64,000 bases of DNA, from the NCBI GenBank assembly GCA_035771175.1, contig CM069593.1:14874408-14938407 (forward strand). The letters are read 5' to 3'. The notes below the pieces were generated by a model. It was not told where the DNA came from, made no database searches, and saw only the letters and a program-made list of their open reading frames with translations. The position numbers were made by a program, and so were the translations under genes. How positions within the stretch are numbered: position 1 is the first letter of the stretch; every line of letters begins with the position of its first letter. Positions 63,831-64,000 of this stretch are shown in pieces. The DNA is from Paratinospora sagittata (lineage: Eukaryota > Streptophyta > Magnoliopsida > Ranunculales > Menispermaceae).

Positions 63831-64000
63831 CTATAGACCAAAAAAAAAAAAATAGAGATAAGAAAGAAAAAGTGAATACTCATAAATAGAAATGCAATCT
63901 TAGTAGAAAAAAATTTCCAAGGCTTTCTTGTCTTTCTGCTTGCTTATTGCCAATCAAAAAAATTGACAAAGGAAATATGATTGGGTATTTTATGGTCAAT

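Overview
This is nuclear DNA from a flowering plant, most likely a eudicot. The genes are split by many GT-AG introns, the introns and spacers are AT-rich, and small transposable elements are scattered through them. Every recognisable gene is a plant housekeeping gene. I cannot name the species from sequence alone. I built the exon models by hand: every junction is GT-AG, the phase is kept across every intron, and the protein lengths come out close to those of the plant families.

Layout, left to right. (1) 85-13616, minus: SKI2, the RNA helicase of the cytosolic exosome cofactor, with its 3' part outside the window. Its 3.9 kb intron 2 holds a transposon-like insert carrying a piece of another coding sequence (10280-11394). 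(2) 13617-18475: spacer with a 2 kb cluster of inverted and tandem repeats. (3) 18476-26131, plus: ARPC2A, a subunit of the actin-nucleating ARP2/3 complex, with a Harbinger-like element in intron 4 and a SINE-like element in intron 7. (4) 28375-33022, plus: a MAC5/RBM22-type CCCH zinc finger plus RRM spliceosome protein. (5) 36592-36930, minus: a short intronless DUF962/Mpo1-like membrane protein. (6) 37595-39142: a second cluster of the same repeat family, then a 214 bp MITE. (7) 40393-45071, plus: SR45a, a Tra2-like SR splicing factor, with a heat-shock-element-like motif before its TATA box. (8) 45902-54590, minus: cytosolic (H-type) alpha-glucan phosphorylase PHS2, convergent with SR45a. 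(9) 56606-61592, minus: plastid phosphate/anion transporter PHT4;3. (10) 62100-62720: Copia-type retroelement debris. (11) 63601-63830, minus: the last exon of a second PHT4-family gene that continues beyond the window.

Three of the genes act in RNA metabolism: SKI2 in decay, MAC5 and SR45a in splicing. PHS2 and PHT4;3 belong to starch/maltose-derived glucan turnover and plastid phosphate supply. From memory of the Arabidopsis map, SKI2, PHS2 and PHT4;3 are consecutive loci (At3g46960, -70, -80), and SR45a and MAC5A are consecutive on chromosome 1 (At1g07350, -60). This window may therefore show an older, unfractionated gene order. I found no prokaryote-like system, CRISPR array or defence island. 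The least explained structures are the repeat family with GGTCACCGGTGACC-like palindromes and the gene-fragment-carrying insert in SKI2.
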